A DNA stretch of 12,821 nt from Parcubacteria group bacterium (GTDB lineage: Bacteria > Patescibacteriota > Minisyncoccia > Minisyncoccales > CG1-02-41-26): the NCBI GenBank assembly GCA_013203565.1, contig JABMPZ010000069.1, positions 1 to 12,821 of the forward strand, read 5' to 3'. A program made the position numbers and the translations under genes. Shown one piece after another: positions 12,669 to 12,821 of this stretch; positions within the stretch are counted from its first letter, which is position 1, and every line of letters starts with the position of its first letter. The notes under the pieces were generated by a model. The model searched no databases. It was not told where the DNA came from and worked only from the letters and a program-made list of their open reading frames with translations.

Positions 12669-12821
12669 AAAATTCTTATTTTGGGGGAGTTGGGGTTTCA
12701 CTCCCTAACTGCCCTAACCACCCTAAACCCCCTAAGGGCGAGCGTTGGGAATTTTGGGGATGTTGGGGGAGTTGGGGTTTCACTCCCTAACTGCCTTTAG
12801 GGGAGTTAGGGGAGTTAGGGG
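12669..12821. repeat. G-rich repeat block 3 upstream of gap, running off the window
   Basis: An identical 33-base unit occurs at 12681-12713 and 12763-12795, starting TTGGGGGAGTTGGGG and ending CCCTAACTGCC. Each unit can fold as AGTTGGGG with CCCTAACT around a TTTCACT loop. Between the copies the strand is C-rich (CCCTAACCACCCTAAACCCC), the reverse orientation of blocks 1 and 2, and the block ends in GGGGAGTTAGGGGAGTTAGG. The hairpins may terminate a gene beyond the window. The gap promoter is not visible within the repeat. Confidence 0.78.

Overview
The window is AT-rich, uses the standard code (stops are TAA or TAG, with TGA only after ppsA) and is almost wholly coded on the minus strand; only the release factor gene and a proposed small RNA read plus. 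Several start codons lack a Shine-Dalgarno match. Compact genes, few promoters, a domain-1-less RF1, a coiled-coil murein hydrolase and many short intergenic palindromes suggest a Patescibacteria/CPR (Parcubacteria-like) genome. This placement is inference from style and gene content; no marker here proves it.

Layout. 1-444: the 5' part of rpmE (minus, cut by the window edge), a degenerate copy of the rpmE start with hairpins, then a good promoter and a hairpin-rich leader. 445-1173: RF1-type release factor without its N-terminal domain. 1185-1336: palindromes and a second copy of the leader element between convergent genes. 1346-3873 (minus): secreted coiled-coil lytic transglycosylase, ribosomal protein L25/Ctc, [4Fe-4S] ferredoxin. 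3934-5560 (minus): PfkB-family sugar kinase, HigA-type antitoxin, HigB-type toxin. 5593-7956 (minus): phosphoenolpyruvate synthase. 8062-8625 (minus): type IV pilin-like protein. 8728-10680 (minus): AMP-forming acetyl-CoA synthetase. 10681-10963: an intergenic region with two perfect palindromes bracketed by inverted DnaA-box-like sites. 10964-11060 (plus): probable structured small RNA with its own promoter, tail-to-tail with a DUF3800 gene (11058-11624, minus). 11709-12668 (minus): glyceraldehyde-3-phosphate dehydrogenase, preceded by a G-rich repeat block running to the window end.

Functionally the region mixes translation (L31, RF1, L25), central carbon metabolism (GAPDH, PEP synthase, acetyl-CoA synthetase, a sugar kinase, ferredoxin), the cell surface (murein hydrolase, pilin), one toxin-antitoxin pair and one DUF3800 locus.

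The most unusual content lies between genes. There are three repeat families: (1) long palindromes all centred on CGATCG; (2) G-rich blocks built from GGGGAGTTAGGG-like units; (3) a roughly 70-nt two-hairpin element (AAGAACCT, hairpin, AGAACCTTG, second hairpin, GATTATAA) whose second copy seems to have inserted into a family-1 palindrome. The DUF3800 gene with its convergent structured RNA is the best candidate for an under-described functional system, and it resembles the published class of DUF3800-associated RNA motifs.
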